From contig CM075777.1 of the NCBI GenBank assembly GCA_037974665.1, forward strand, positions 14,717,001-14,781,000: a stretch of 64,000 bases of DNA. The letters run 5' to 3'. Positions 1 through 10,929 of this stretch are shown here, piece after piece (positions within the stretch are counted from its first letter, which is position 1; each line of letters starts with the position of its first letter). The position numbers were made by a program, and so were the translations under genes. Origin of the DNA: Ehretia macrophylla. Lineage: Eukaryota > Streptophyta > Magnoliopsida > Boraginales > Ehretiaceae. The notes below the pieces were generated by a model, which was not told the DNA's origin, made no database searches, and saw only the letters and a program-made list of their open reading frames with translations.

Positions 1-442
1 CTGGAGCGGGAGCTTGACTTTGTGTGGTTAAATGAAAGAAATACATTAATGCAAAAGTGACGAAAACATCTAAATTGTAAAAAGGGAATCCTACCAATCA
101 ATGAAAAAAAACAAATAGGTACTTTATATTACTGCAGGTAATAATTAAGGGAGGAACAATCAAACTTAGTTTGTGCAATTGTTCGTATGACAAAAAGGAT
201 CCTTATGGCTACAAACTCCAATGAAGTGTTAGTCGAGTGGGCAGGTGCAGGTGCAGCAGGAAAGGGATAAAGGTCGAAACACAAGTTTCATATAGTTATG
301 AAGGTGAAAAAAAAAAAGAATAGAACATCAAACAGGAACCACTTTGTCACCGTCATGTAACTAAAGGCAGAAGCTGAAACGAGGGAAGAAATTATAGGAA
401 AAAAGCCTTCACTGTTATTATAACAGAAGTCACTACATTAAT
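1..442 (-). other. AKR1 intron 2, part left of the copia insertion
   Basis: No exon is visible here. The stretch around 290-442 aligns by eye with AKR2 intron 2 (about 44100-44270), and the match resumes at 5501 beyond the copia element. AKR1 exon 3 should therefore lie to the left of base 1, outside the window. Confidence 0.6.
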
Positions 443-447
443 CAACC

Positions 448-689
448 AGAAGAAAGTAATGTGAAACAATGTAATTCATTGATGATACAATTTGTGTTTC
501 TACATTGTGGTTTATATAGGCCTAAAAGGAGTAGACAACATTCCCTAATTTATGGAGCAAATTGCTCCTTACAACAAGCCTAAATTTATGGAGCAAATTG
601 CTCCTTACAACAAACCTAAATTCATGGAACAAATTGCTCCTTACAACAAGCCTAAAATTATGGAATTAAAGTAATATAATATTTCAATA
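448..689 (-). repeat. copia 3' LTR (242 bp)
   Basis: Matches 5290-5495 except for roughly ten transitions seen by eye and one extra 36-bp repeat unit. It carries three tandem units, each with the inverted repeat GGAGCAAATTGCTCC or a one-base variant; the 5' LTR has two. Its terminal TG in element sense has become TA (CAATA on the plus strand against CAACA in the other LTR). Confidence 0.93.
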
Positions 690-696
690 CTCCCCC

Positions 697-3600
697 TCAA
701 GCTCGGGCGAAGATATGAATGAGCCTGAGCTTGACAAGAGCTGATTGGAGAAGTGACGGTCCAATTGACTTAGTGAACATATCAGCAGCCTGCTCGGATG
801 ATGTAACAAAACAAGGTGTGATCACCCCTGAGCGAACTTTCTCTCGAATGAAATGAATATCAACCTCGATGTATTTTGTCCTCTCATGAAGGACTGAGTC
901 AGCGGACAACATAATCGCAGATTTATTATTACAGAACAAGGTAGACGAGTCTGTTACCGAAAACCCCAACTCAGTCAGAAGATAACGTAACCAAAGAAGT
1001 TCACATGTTCCTTGGGCCATAGCACGGTACTCAGCTTCAGCAGAAGATCGCGAGACAACTGCTTGCTTTTTACTTTTTCATGAGATAAGGTGATTGCCAC
1101 GAAAAGTACACATCCCCAAGGTAGAACGCCTATCAGTCTTTGACCCTGCATAATCAGCATCAGTGTAACAAGACAATCCCTCTTGTACACCCGTTGCATA
1201 GAAGAGACCAAGACCAGGAGAAGATTTAAGATACCGGAGGATATGATAAACAGCATCCAGATGAGAGGTACGAGGTGCATGCATGAATTGACTTACCATA
1301 CTCACTGCATAGGTAAGGTCAGGCCTTGTGTTAGTCAAGTAGATAAGCCGACCCACAAGTCTTTGATATATTGATGGCTCAACTAACAATTCCCCTGATT
1401 CTGCTGTCAATTTAAGATTAGGGTCCATAGGAGTGGAGGCAGGTCGACAACCTAGCATACCCATATCTTGAAGAAGATCCAATGCATACTTTCTTTGTGA
1501 TAAAGATATATCCTGGCAATTTCGAACTACCTCAATACCAAGAAAGTATCGGAGCATACCCAAATCTTTAATGTCAAAGATTGTCCCAAGATCTTGCTTC
1601 ACTTGGACAATTCCCTGAGTGTCATCTCCAGTAATGATAATATCGTCCACATAAACTAAGATAATGATGCATCTACCCTGAGGATGACGTCGAACAAAGC
1701 ATGTATGATCTGAATGACACCGAATAAACCCCATAGTAAGGACCACCTCACTAAAACGATTGAACCAAGCTCGAGGGGATTGTTTAAGCCCATAGAGAGA
1801 TTTACGAAGGCGACAAACTTTCCCAGAATACTCCCCCTGAGCCCGAAAACCTGGTGGAGGATCCATGTAAATAGTATCAGAAAGATCACCATTAAGAAAG
1901 GCATTCTTCACATCCAATTGGTGAAGAGGCCAAGAATGAGAAGCGGCCAAGGAGACCAAGAGTCGAACAGTAGTTAATTTGGCAACAGGAGCAAATGTGG
2001 CACCAAAGTCCTTGCCTGGTACTTGAGTAAACCCTTTAGCGACAAGACATGCCTTATACCGATCAATGGTGCCGTCAGCAAGATATTTCACACTAAACAC
2101 CCACTTGCACCCAACTGTCCGTTCACCAACTGGAAGATCAACCAACTCCCACGTCTGATTCTATTACAGGGCATCCATCTCTGTTTTCATAGCAGTCACC
2201 CAAAAAGGATGCTGGAGAGCCTCATGGACGGAGCGAGGAATAGAGACTAAATCAACCTGACTAAGGAAAGATTTATACTGATCGGAAAGACCCTGAAATG
2301 ACACAAACTCGGCAATAGGATGAGTAGTACTACATGAAGGTAAATAATGGGAAGGGGGACGCCGTTCACGAGTGGGGTAACGAGAAGGTGCAGGTTCAGG
2401 GACCAAGGGAGAATGAGGGTTACCTGAATCCGGAGAAGAATCTGGTAGTGGAGCTGGAACACGAGGACGCCGAGAGTAAACTTGTAATGGAACTGGAAAG
2501 GAACCGGATGAGAGAGTATTATTAGAGTTAGATGGTAGTTTAGTAGTAGGCTGAGATGTTTCAAGAATAGGAACTGGACGAGGTAAAGGAGGGTCCTCTA
2601 TAGAAAGTACCTCAGGAAGTTGCTCTAAGGAAGAAGTAGAGAAGAAAGGGATAGTCTCAAGGAATGTGACATCCATCGAGTGGTAAAAGTGGCGAGTCAC
2701 AGGATCATAGCACCTATATCCTTTAGACATAGAAGAATATCCAAGAAAAACACAACGTATAGCTTTATCATCTAGCTTAGTGCGGGTCGGGCTGCGATTT
2801 TGAACAAAGCATGTACAACCAAAGACTCGTGGGAGAAGATGAAATAGGACAGTATTTGGTCGGAGAATATGCAAGGGTGTTTGACCTTGGAGGACACGAC
2901 TAGGGGTACGATTGATGATGTACGTAGCGGTGAGTACAGTTAGGTGCCAGAAATATTTCGGGACATTCATACCAGATAGAAGATATCGGACCATAGACAT
3001 AATATGACGGTTCTTTCGTTCTGCCACACCATTCTGTTCAGGTGTGTAAGGGCAGGTAAGTTGTTGAAGAATCCCTTTTTTTATTGAGTTCGACCCGAAA
3101 GTCATTGGTTAGGTATTCTCTGTCATTATTAGACCTAATATTCCGGACAACAGTGTGGAATTGGGTTTTCACCATTTGAAGGAAATGAGTGAAATGAGTG
3201 AAGACTTCAGATTTTTTCTTCATTAGATAGACCCAAGTACACCGACTATAATCATCTATGAATGTCACATAGTAACGATGGTCAGAGAGGGCCGTGACAG
3301 GAGAAGGACCCCAAATATTAGAGTGAACAAGATCAAAAGCACATGGAGCTCGATGCATGCGAGGAATATATGTAGTACGAGTGTGTTTTGACAATTCGCA
3401 AGTCACACAATTAAACTTAAAATCCTTGCATGCTTTTTTAAAAAATGGAAATAACAAACATAAATATTGAAAGTTTGCATGTCCTAGACGAGCATGCCAC
3501 AAATCTAAATTTTGAATAGAACTAATAGGAGTGTCAAAAACTGGAGACACAAAAGCATGCAGACTTGATGAGGGTACTGTAGAGGTTGGAAGTTCTCCAA

Positions 3601-5008
3601 AATTGTAAAGTCTATCGTGCTCATATCCCCTACCAAAAATCTTCTTCGAAGTCAGGTCCTGCAAGAAGCAATGGTCAGGCAAGAAGACAACTGCACAGTG
3701 AAAACTCTTGGCAAGACGACTGACAGACAATAGATTATAAGCAAAGTTGGGGACATAGTAAACAGAGCGAAGAGTAATATCTGAGGATAAACAAGCATCT
3801 TCTTGACAACGGATAGGAATAGACGTTCCATCGGCAATTTGAACCGATTGATTTATGGAAGTGACAAGAGAAGAAAAGACAGAAAGCTCACCAGTCATAT
3901 GATTATTGGCCCCGGAATCCAGAATCCAAGATGGTTGGCCTAACTTACCATGAAGTGCGGTAGGAGTACCTGTAGCAAGGGTAGCCGTGGGGCCAGATGG
4001 TGAAGTGAGGCCTAGGTGGAGTTGAAGTTGAGCAATCTGAGCTTGAAGCTGACTATAATCCGGTTGGGCCAAGACTAATTCTGTTGAGGCTGAAGGGGGT
4101 GCTGATTCGGCTACAACCCCAATACGAGGAGCTCCTTTCTTTTGTCCACCACCACGGTTGTTAGAGTATTGTTGCTTCAATTCAGGATGTAGAATAAAAC
4201 ATCGGTCAATGAGGTAACCAATCTTCCGACAATGTTGGCAATAAGGATGGGTACTGGTTTGCCGAAAACCGGAAGGAGCAGCAAATGCCATCTGGTCCGG
4301 AATAGAAAGAGTGGGCTTGGGTACAAGAAGTAGACGTCTTCGTTCATCACCATCCACAGTTACAAATGCCTCATATAGAGATGGAAAAGGAGATGTATTT
4401 AAAATCTGAGTCCGAAGATTCTCGAATTCAGGTTTTAAACCCATCAAGAACTGATAAGTCCGACGATGATCAAGACGTTTAGACTCAACATCAGCATCAT
4501 TCGGGAAGTCATTCAAAGGTTCATATTGGGCTAGCTCTTCCCATCTAGTTTGGAGGTACCCAAAATAATCCGCAACAGATAGTCCTAAAGTAGCCTGAGA
4601 AGCATGAGAAATTTTCCGGTAAAGTTCGAAAATTCGAGAATCATGACGTGCATGGGCATACATCTTTGTCAGGGCAGTCCATAGATCATGAACCGTCTCG
4701 TGATACATAAACATATTATAAATCTGAGTCTCCATGGAATTGAACATCCAACCCAAAATAATACAATTGTCTGCATCCCAGTGAGCATAATTAGGATCAG
4801 TTTCTTTCGGCTTTTTCTCCTTGCCTAAAATCCATCCAATTTTCTGTTTTCCACCAAGATAAAGACGGAACGAACGGGACCAAGCATGAAAATTTTTCCC
4901 ATTCAGTAATACACTAGTGACCCGTTGTGTAGGGGCATTAGGTTCCCGAGAGAGATCTACACGAGTCACAGTGGTAGACTGATTTTCTATCTTATCAGTA
5001 GGTGCCAT
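697..5008 (-). pseudogene. copia gag-pol polyprotein, inactivated
   Basis: The start chosen is the Met of MAPTDK at 5008. Order along the minus strand: copia-type gag; a zinc knuckle whose usual His is Tyr (CQHCRKIGYLIDRC); protease with DSGA; GAG-pre-integrase (LWHARLGH, then CVTC); integrase core (IDDYSR; the usual SDN triad reads SNN); reverse transcriptase with YVDD; RNase H to 697. Lesions: a frame change in the T-run near 3076-3082 (integrase), two adjacent stops TAA TAG at about 2164-2169 where the family has Gln-like codons before NQTWELVD, and a TGA at 1078-1080 where Trp is expected. Downstream of the frameshift the rest of pol stays in one frame. The stops fit C-to-T or G-to-A changes. 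Confidence 0.92.
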
Positions 5009-5289
5009 TAATAAACGACGACGATGGAAGCAGCCGAACACTTGGCAACCTTCACAATAGGCAACTAAGGAGTAAAGTGGCTATTTCTCACCACATCAGA
5101 GAAGAAAATGGCTTAAACCAACAAAAAATCATGAAAGAATCAGACAAAAAAGAGAATATAAAGTGGATTTTGGTCATTGTGGTAAGAAATCTGAGTTTGG
5201 ATGGCTGTGGAGGGAAAAAAAATGATGAACAGTAAGTAGATTTTTTTTTTTTTTTTTTGGTGTGTGTATATTATTGGCTCTAGATACCA
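5009..5289 (-). other. copia 5' untranslated leader
   Basis: Sequence between the primer-binding site and the gag start. It contains a homopolymer T run at about 5239-5259 on the plus strand. No ORF of its own. Confidence 0.6.
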
Positions 5290-5495
5290 AGAAGAAAGTA
5301 ATGTGAAACAATATAATTCACTGATGATACAATTTGTGTTTCTACATTGTGGTTTATACAGGCCTAAAAGGGGTAAACAACATTCTCTAATTTATGGAGC
5401 AAATTGCTCCTTACAACAAGCCTAAATTCATGGAGCAAATTGCTCCTTACAACAAGCCTAAAATTATGGAATTAAAGTAATATAATATTTCAACA
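5290..5495 (-). repeat. copia 5' LTR (206 bp)
   Basis: Starts TGTTGAAATA in element sense and ends CTTTCTTCT, a non-canonical 3' end, directly before the primer-binding site. It has two copies of the 36-bp hairpin-bearing repeat near its U3 end. Confidence 0.93.
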
Positions 5496-5500
5496 CAACC

Positions 5501-6156
5501 ACCCAATAATGACCAAAAAAAGGATTCCTTCCACGAGTCAAGCTAATTATGCCTCATATGTTGTTTTTACAAAGGAAACAGGGTGTTCAACAGAAAAATC
5601 CTAGAGAAACAAAACTGAGCAAAGATTTTTCTTACCTCATCTAAAGACTAACCAGATATAAGGGACTCTCTAGTCACGAGATCTCGGATATCATTAATAA
5701 TAATAATCTAAGAGCAAAACAAAACAAAACCAAACCAACCGAAGCTGAGCCATATCCCACAAGCTGTGGTCGGTTGAACTAAAGAAGAGCCAAACTAAAA
5801 AATTATAAAAACATTACATGCTTCTAATTCAAAATAAGCCAATTTGATTTCGGTATGCATTTTACTCAGCATTGTGAAAATATGTTTTATGTCAGAATCC
5901 AACAAAATTTAACACGAGACTAGGCATAAATTCTTACTCGTATATTTTTCTCTTTTACTTAAAGTTAACAAACTAGCTCCAGACTAATGCTATGCGTTTT
6001 TTAATAAGTTGAACTTTATTTTTTATAAGCTCTCTTTTAAATGATAATGGACTTCTATCTTGGAGTCCGATGGACATTTTAAGATTACTTTGACATGACA
6101 TGGGAAATGAATCTAGTGCATATGGATGCTGACCGAGCAAGGAAGAGGTAGCTTAC
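5501..6156 (-). other. AKR1 intron 2, part right of the copia insertion
   Basis: AT-rich. It continues the alignment with AKR2 intron 2 that the copia element interrupts (CACCCAATGA in AKR2 against the target-site region here). It ends at the exon 2 donor GT (minus strand, 6156-6155). No other feature seen. Confidence 0.6.
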
Positions 6157-6357
6157 CGTGACTTCGATAGGCACTTTGGTATCAATACGGTGCTGATAGT
6201 ACAGATCAATGCAATCAACATCAAGCCGCTTTAAGCTGCCCTCACAAGCCGCTCGAACATAGGCTGGGTCACCAAATACCCCGCTTTTCCCTTCAGCAAA
6301 ACTAATCCCGAATTTGGTTGCTAACTCCACCTTGTCTCTCATCCCTCCCTTCAGTGC
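6157..6357 (-). CDS. aldo-keto reductase AKR1, exon 2
   Basis: A 201-bp exon of 67 codons from ALKGGMRDK to VPIEVT, bounded by TAG on the acceptor side (minus strand, 6358) and GTAAGC on the donor side. It is in phase 0 with exon 1 and nearly identical in protein to AKR2 exon 2. It carries two residues of the AKR catalytic tetrad: Lys in LATKFG (K92 of the joined protein) and His in YYQHRID (H133). The enzymes of this family reduce carbonyl compounds with NADPH in the cytosol; the substrate cannot be told from sequence. Exons 3-5 lie off the left edge, so it is unknown whether the whole gene is intact. The intron after it holds a 5-kb copia element, which may affect splicing or transcript ending. 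Confidence 0.88.
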
Positions 6358-7276
6358 CTACAATAAACACAGATTTTTGCAACTTTAACCATCAACAACG
6401 GCCAACACTTTTAAGTAACAAAGCAAAAGCCTCTTCCAAAACACAAGAAAATGTCCTTGATCTTTACAGACATTCTCATTTTCGGTTGACAAGCAGAGTA
6501 GACTTAAGGCATTTACTGTGAAAATGTTACTTTGAAATTCCAACTTGGGATTGGCAAAAACTAACATTGTCGTATATAATAGATTTTAGGGACTAACATG
6601 AGATTATTTCTGTTACTAAAATTTACAAATGAGTACGATCACCAATCTTGAAGGCACTCATACAACTTGCATTCAACTAAGACTACATCTTAACACACCC
6701 TTTACAATCCATGTTAATGAGTGCTAATCTAGATGCACTCAAGCCAGTCATGTATCTCCTTGAACTTTTCAGGTCGATACATTTTTCTCCACGCCATATT
6801 TCATGATTTTATAGCTTGCAAGATGGAAGCCGACATAAATATCATAGCCAAATGTTTACCAGATTGGGAGATACATATACTAATAAACATACATTAACTC
6901 GCATATAAAACGATACAACATCAATATATAATAGGGCTAAGAAACAACCATAGACAAATTTCCATCAGATTAAAAGATACAACTACTAAGAAATACACAA
7001 TAACTTGTATACTGTACAAGATAATACCAATATATAATTGTACGAAGATCCGCGCTGTCACTGGGGAGAATTAACCAATATAAACCATAAATAAATTCCC
7101 ATACAAACAATTAATAAATACACTACAACTTGAAAATAGTGCAAGACAATACCAGTATATTTTTTGTCGGGAGAGAATTGAACCCAAGACCTTTATAACT
7201 TTGGCCTCTTTAAGCAATTTTTACTTTATTGTTACTTTTACAACTAAAATAAATCAATACCAAATAACCAAAACAG
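6358..7276 (-). other. AKR1 intron 1, 3' part
   Basis: AT-rich intron sequence that aligns in patches with AKR2 intron 1 (for example the GGCACTC and CTAAGACTACATCTTAAC patches near 6650-6690 and 45350-45390). No gene seen. Confidence 0.6.
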
Positions 7277-8316
7277 TAATGCTATATATCACATCTTTTT
7301 TCAGCACTCTTTTATCACTCTTACATAACATGCTAACTAGACAATATTTTTTTTTTATCTTTCTTCTTATCTTTTTTCTTTTTTTTCTCCTTTCTTAATT
7401 TTTTTCTCTCTTAATTAATATTATCCAAGTCATTTCCTTTTTTTTTTTATCTTTAACCATATATTTATGCACCTATACAGTGTGAATATCTTGTCTTGAA
7501 ATCATCATTCTTGTTGTTAAGAAATGATTTATCTTAATTTTTCCCCAAAAAATAGAAAAGAAAGAGAGAATGACATATATCTAATTTGAAATTGAATATT
7601 CAATTATACCCTTCAAGTTCTAGATTTTTGTTGTGGCGAATTCCATTATAAAGTCTCATATTGCATTCAGCGGAACATAAACATGACAAGTCCATTGGTC
7701 TTATAGTTTCCTTTGAGTTGATATTTTCTTAGAAGTCATTGCGGATTGACATGCTTGTGAGTTGTGACCATTATTTTGGGCTATTGTTAGGATTCATGTT
7801 CATTTTTTTTATAGATTGACTGATAGTAGTGGTAAATTTTGATCATGCATCACATATGGGTACCAGAACCAGTTCTATTCATTTGTTTTGGTTAAAAGCA
7901 AGGACCATCAACCTAAACATTAAAAAGGAGAGAAAAAAATAGGCAAATAAAAGTGGAATGGCAATTGTTAACACAGGCATCTCACCAAAATTTCGAAGAG
8001 TTCTTTTGTTTTCTCATTGATTTTATATTTGACCAGAGACACAACGTATGGGAAAGAAAATGAAGCGTCGATAAAGCTAGGAACCAGGAATGTTTGATAA
8101 GAAAAGTCTAATTTTGGTATTAGATTTGATAAATATGATTAAAGATAAAGAAGGAAAAATTTGGTAAATATTAATTTAGATTGAAAAAAATAACAAGGGA
8201 GAGAATAAAGAAAAGAAAAGAAAAAAAAAGACAAAAAAAGATATTGTTTAATTGGTATTGGTATATCACATAAGAAATGATAAAAGAGTGATAAAAAAAA
8301 GTAATATATAGCATTA
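7277..8316. mobile_element. TIR element (about 1.04 kb) in AKR1 intron 1
   Basis: The ends are inverted repeats: TAATGCTATATAT on the left and ATATATAGCATTA on the right, with similarity running inward for about 50 bp through CACTCTTTTATCA. AKR2 intron 1 lacks the element: its flanking sequence near 46070-46100 runs straight across the equivalent point. No transposase is encoded, so it is non-autonomous. A TA target duplication, as in Tc1/mariner (Stowaway) elements, is possible but not proven, and the superfamily is open. Confidence 0.7.
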
Positions 8317-8687
8317 AAGATAGCAAAGGTCCCATTATGCATGGTTCGGAGAATGATCCAAAAAAAAGTCTTACTCACTTTGTGCTCTATTCTACGCAGC
8401 ACACCTCAAATTTTTATTAAAAATATGTGTAATTCATAAAAAAATAATTTAGTTCCCAATTAAAATTTTTATGTACAGATGAATATTAACTTGTTTGTTT
8501 CTAATACTCACTTAACGAAAATTTTAAATTCACCCCAACTAACTTTTTAAAATAAAATAATTATTGTCACGACGCGAATCTATCTAACTCCAAAAATAAC
8601 AGGTCCGGCTATATATAGAAAAGAAAAAGAAAAAAAAAAAGTCCGAATGACAAAGTCAACCGAACATATTTGCAGTACCATACCTAC
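8317..8687 (-). other. AKR1 intron 1, 5' part
   Basis: AT-rich intron sequence between the TIR element and the exon 1 donor GTAGGTATGG. The part nearest the TIR element resembles AKR2 intron 1 around 46085-46120. Confidence 0.6.
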
Positions 8688-8918
8688 CTTGCCTAAGAGG
8701 ATCTCGTTAGTATGGGGTCCATAAATGTCAGAGGTGTCAAGAAAGGTGATGCCACTGTTAATGGCATGGTGGATGAGGATGATCATGTCGGGCTCGGGCT
8801 TCGGCGGGCCATAGAAGGCAGACATGCCCATGCAGCCAAGTCCTTGTGCTGACACTTCCAGGCCTTGTGAGCCCAGCTTAATTCTTGGAACTTTAACTTC
8901 TGCTGATGATGCTGCCAT
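8688..8918 (-). CDS. aldo-keto reductase AKR1, exon 1
   Basis: A 231-bp first exon of 77 codons from [10 protein letters not shown] to NEILLGK, ending at a clear donor (AAG followed by GTAGGTA). It holds the start of the TIM barrel and the catalytic Asp and Tyr of the AKR tetrad in FLDTSDIYG (D61, Y66). It differs from AKR2 at only a few residues, for example IIL against IKV in helix 1. The Met start agrees with the paralog and lies about 100 bp downstream of a TATA-like box. It resembles the plant auxin-induced PCNT115 / perakine reductase-like group (AKR13 type). Only the 5' part of the gene lies in the window. Confidence 0.9.
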
Positions 8919-9012
8919 TGAAGCTAGCTTTAACTTTCTGGTATTTTTACTTTGTTTGTAGTGAAGAAGGAAAGGGAGCAGAGTAGTAGAAGTGTGATGG
9001 TGCGTGTTCTTG

Positions 9013-9022
9013 CTTTATATGG
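9013..9022 (-). promoter_or_regulatory. candidate TATA box of AKR1
   Basis: On the minus strand the sequence reads CCATATAAAGCA, about 95-105 bp upstream of the ATG at 8918. AKR2 has CCATATAAGT at the same relative place, and further promoter-block copies carry it as well. Inferred from position and conservation only. Confidence 0.5.
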
Positions 9023-9217
9023 GAAGTGTCGTAGGTAGGTAGACAAGTCAAAAAAGTTTCCGTATTCGCTTACGTAGAAAACCACCAATTGTCCACCTTT
9101 TACCAAAAGAATGTCATTAATTTATTATTTGTTTACATTATCATCACGTACTATTAATTTTTTAATTTTTATGTTTTTAATAAGAGATAAGTTCAAGTGG
9201 GAAGAATGTATTATCAA
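9023..9217 (-). promoter_or_regulatory. AKR1 proximal 5' flank (promoter block)
   Basis: Contains the block GTCGTAGGTAGG, then GTAGACAAGTCAA, then CGTATTCGCTTACGTAG and TTGTCCACC, followed by a patch with GTCATTAATTTATTATTTG. Equivalent blocks lie upstream of AKR2 and recur without a gene near 48.2, 49.1, 56.5, 57.5 and 59.1-59.5 kb. Confidence 0.6.
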
Positions 9218-9665
9218 ATTATGAGAAAATTTCATTTTTATTTTTTATTTTTTATTTTTTATTTTTAGTTTCAATTTAATTCTTATTATTATTATTTTTT
9301 TAAAAGTTTTAATTTCATCCTTATTATTTTTTAAAAATTTTAATTTCGTTCCTATTATTATAAAAAAATTTAATTTCGTCTCTATTATTTAATGACTAAA
9401 TTAAATCTTTTTGCAAAATAATAGGGAGGAATTTAAATTCTTTTTAAAAAAAATATGGACTAAATTGACTAATTTTAGACAATAGAGACAAATCTGAAAC
9501 TATAGGAAATAATAAGAACAAAATTGAAATTTTTTGAAAATAATAGGGACAAAATTGAGATTTTTTAAAATAATAGAGACGAAATTGAGACATCTTAAAT
9601 AATAGATACCAAATTGAAACTAAAAGGAAATAATATGAACTAAATGTGATATTTTTCCTAAAATT
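9218..9665. repeat. fold-back repeat of TTTCAATTTCGTCCCTATTATT-like units
   Basis: The left half has several units of the type TTTTAATTTCGTCCCTATTA in plus sense. The right half has the same units in reverse complement (AATAGGGACAAAATTGAGA). The ends resemble each other as AATTATGAGAAAAT and the reverse of CCTAAAATTAT. It looks like a non-autonomous fold-back or MITE-type element inserted in the AKR1 5' flank; AKR2 lacks it at the equivalent position. Superfamily unknown. Confidence 0.6.
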
Positions 9666-10411
9666 ATATTTTCTTTGTTTGCATTCTCGAGACACCCACA
9701 ACGTATCATTTAACTTGGACATTTCTTACTCAAAAAAGAAACCGTTGATGCCTTTAAAGTTGGATGAAATAATTAAATAATGACTTGTTATGGTTAAATG
9801 TTCTGAATCCAAATATATACTATCTCATTATAAATATTATCTGATTATTAACTGACTCGAAATATGCGTTGGAGTGCATTGTTACACCATGAAATTTATA
9901 AACTTAAATTAAATCTAATATGATCTTGTTTAAAGTAAATTTCTCATCATAAAAAACAAAAAATGAAAGAAAAGGTTGGCATGATATTTCAGAAGTGGAT
10001 AACCCTTAATTATTTGTGTTGTAACTAAAAAGAAAAAGGGAACGTAAAGAAATGTATTTTTATGAATTTTATTATTCTAAAAAATGGTGAGAGTTTAATC
10101 TTGGCTAATCAATTTGAGAAATCTCAAATAAGAAATGTGGTAATTTAATTTGTAATGGATGAAATATTATTGTAAATTGTAAATGGACAAGTGCGAAGAT
10201 ATAAGAGTGATAAGAGCTTTGATTTTATTTTTATGTACTAACTTTTTATCCAACAAATGATACGTTTTTTTTTGTTTTTTGAGAAATGAGGGATATTTTC
10301 CTTCGGGTACTTTACTAATAACCAAAAAGGAATACAATATTGAAGGGTGACTAGACGTTACCTCCGTTGGAGAACGAGAGACTTATTTATCTCATTTTCT
10401 AACTATACTAA
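9666..10411 (-). other. AKR1 distal 5' flank
   Basis: No gene. It includes the GATATTTCAGAAGTGGATAA ... GTAATTTAATTTGTAATGGA stretch (about 9970-10260), which is repeated upstream of AKR2 (47430-47700) and again at 55.9-57.8 and 59.6-59.75 kb. Confidence 0.6.
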
Positions 10412-10789
10412 GGTTCTGTTTGGACTAACTTCTTGATATTCAAAAGTGTTTCCTATGAGTTTAGAAGCTGATCTCAAAATGCTTTTAACTAAAAGTTGAA
10501 GTTAAAAAAAGTAGAAAAACAAGAAACTCTAAATTAGAGATTTTTAAAATAGGCTTTTGTGAAACTGTTTTTACATAACGCGGGAAGATATATATTTTTT
10601 TCTTTCTCAAATATACCCATTTATATTTTTAAAGTACAATATTACTCTCAAATTTTTTAAAAACTCAATATTGCCCAATATAGGACAAACAATCAACGAC
10701 TTTTGTTCGAAAACACTTTTAACCAAAGCTCTACTGCAACAGCTCTACAACTCAAAAGCTAAAATTTAACAAATAGGCCAAACAGAGCC
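10412..10789. mobile_element. Tourist-like MITE (PIF/Harbinger type), copy 1
   Basis: A 378-bp element with terminal inverted repeats GGTTCTGTTTGG and CCAAACAGAGCC and the 3-bp target duplication TAA (10409-10411 and 10790-10792). No coding capacity. The reverse complement of its right half aligns with the left half of a second copy at 57052-57463. Confidence 0.85.
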
Positions 10790-10929
10790 TAAAAGAGGTA
10801 CATACACCACTTTTTACAACTAGTCCTATTTTTGAGATAGGGAGATGGGTTATACACGAAAGATTGAACATGAACAAGAGTGGACCAAGTGTCCAGCTTG
10901 ATACCACATTAAGAGTCATGAGATTCTAT

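Larger units (their letters stand above)
448..5495 (-). mobile_element. Ty1/copia LTR retrotransposon, full length, minus strand
   Basis: Two LTRs (448-689 and 5290-5495) flank a gag-pol region read on the minus strand. The 5-bp target duplication CAACC is present at 443-447 and 5496-5500. Next to the right-hand (5') LTR the minus strand reads TGGTATCTAGAGCC, a primer-binding site close to the usual initiator-Met tRNA match. A purine-rich tract (minus strand of 690-702) abuts the left-hand (3') LTR. The element sits in AKR1 intron 2 in the same orientation as the gene. Its coding region has three nonsense codons and a frameshift, so it cannot move by itself. Confidence 0.95.
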
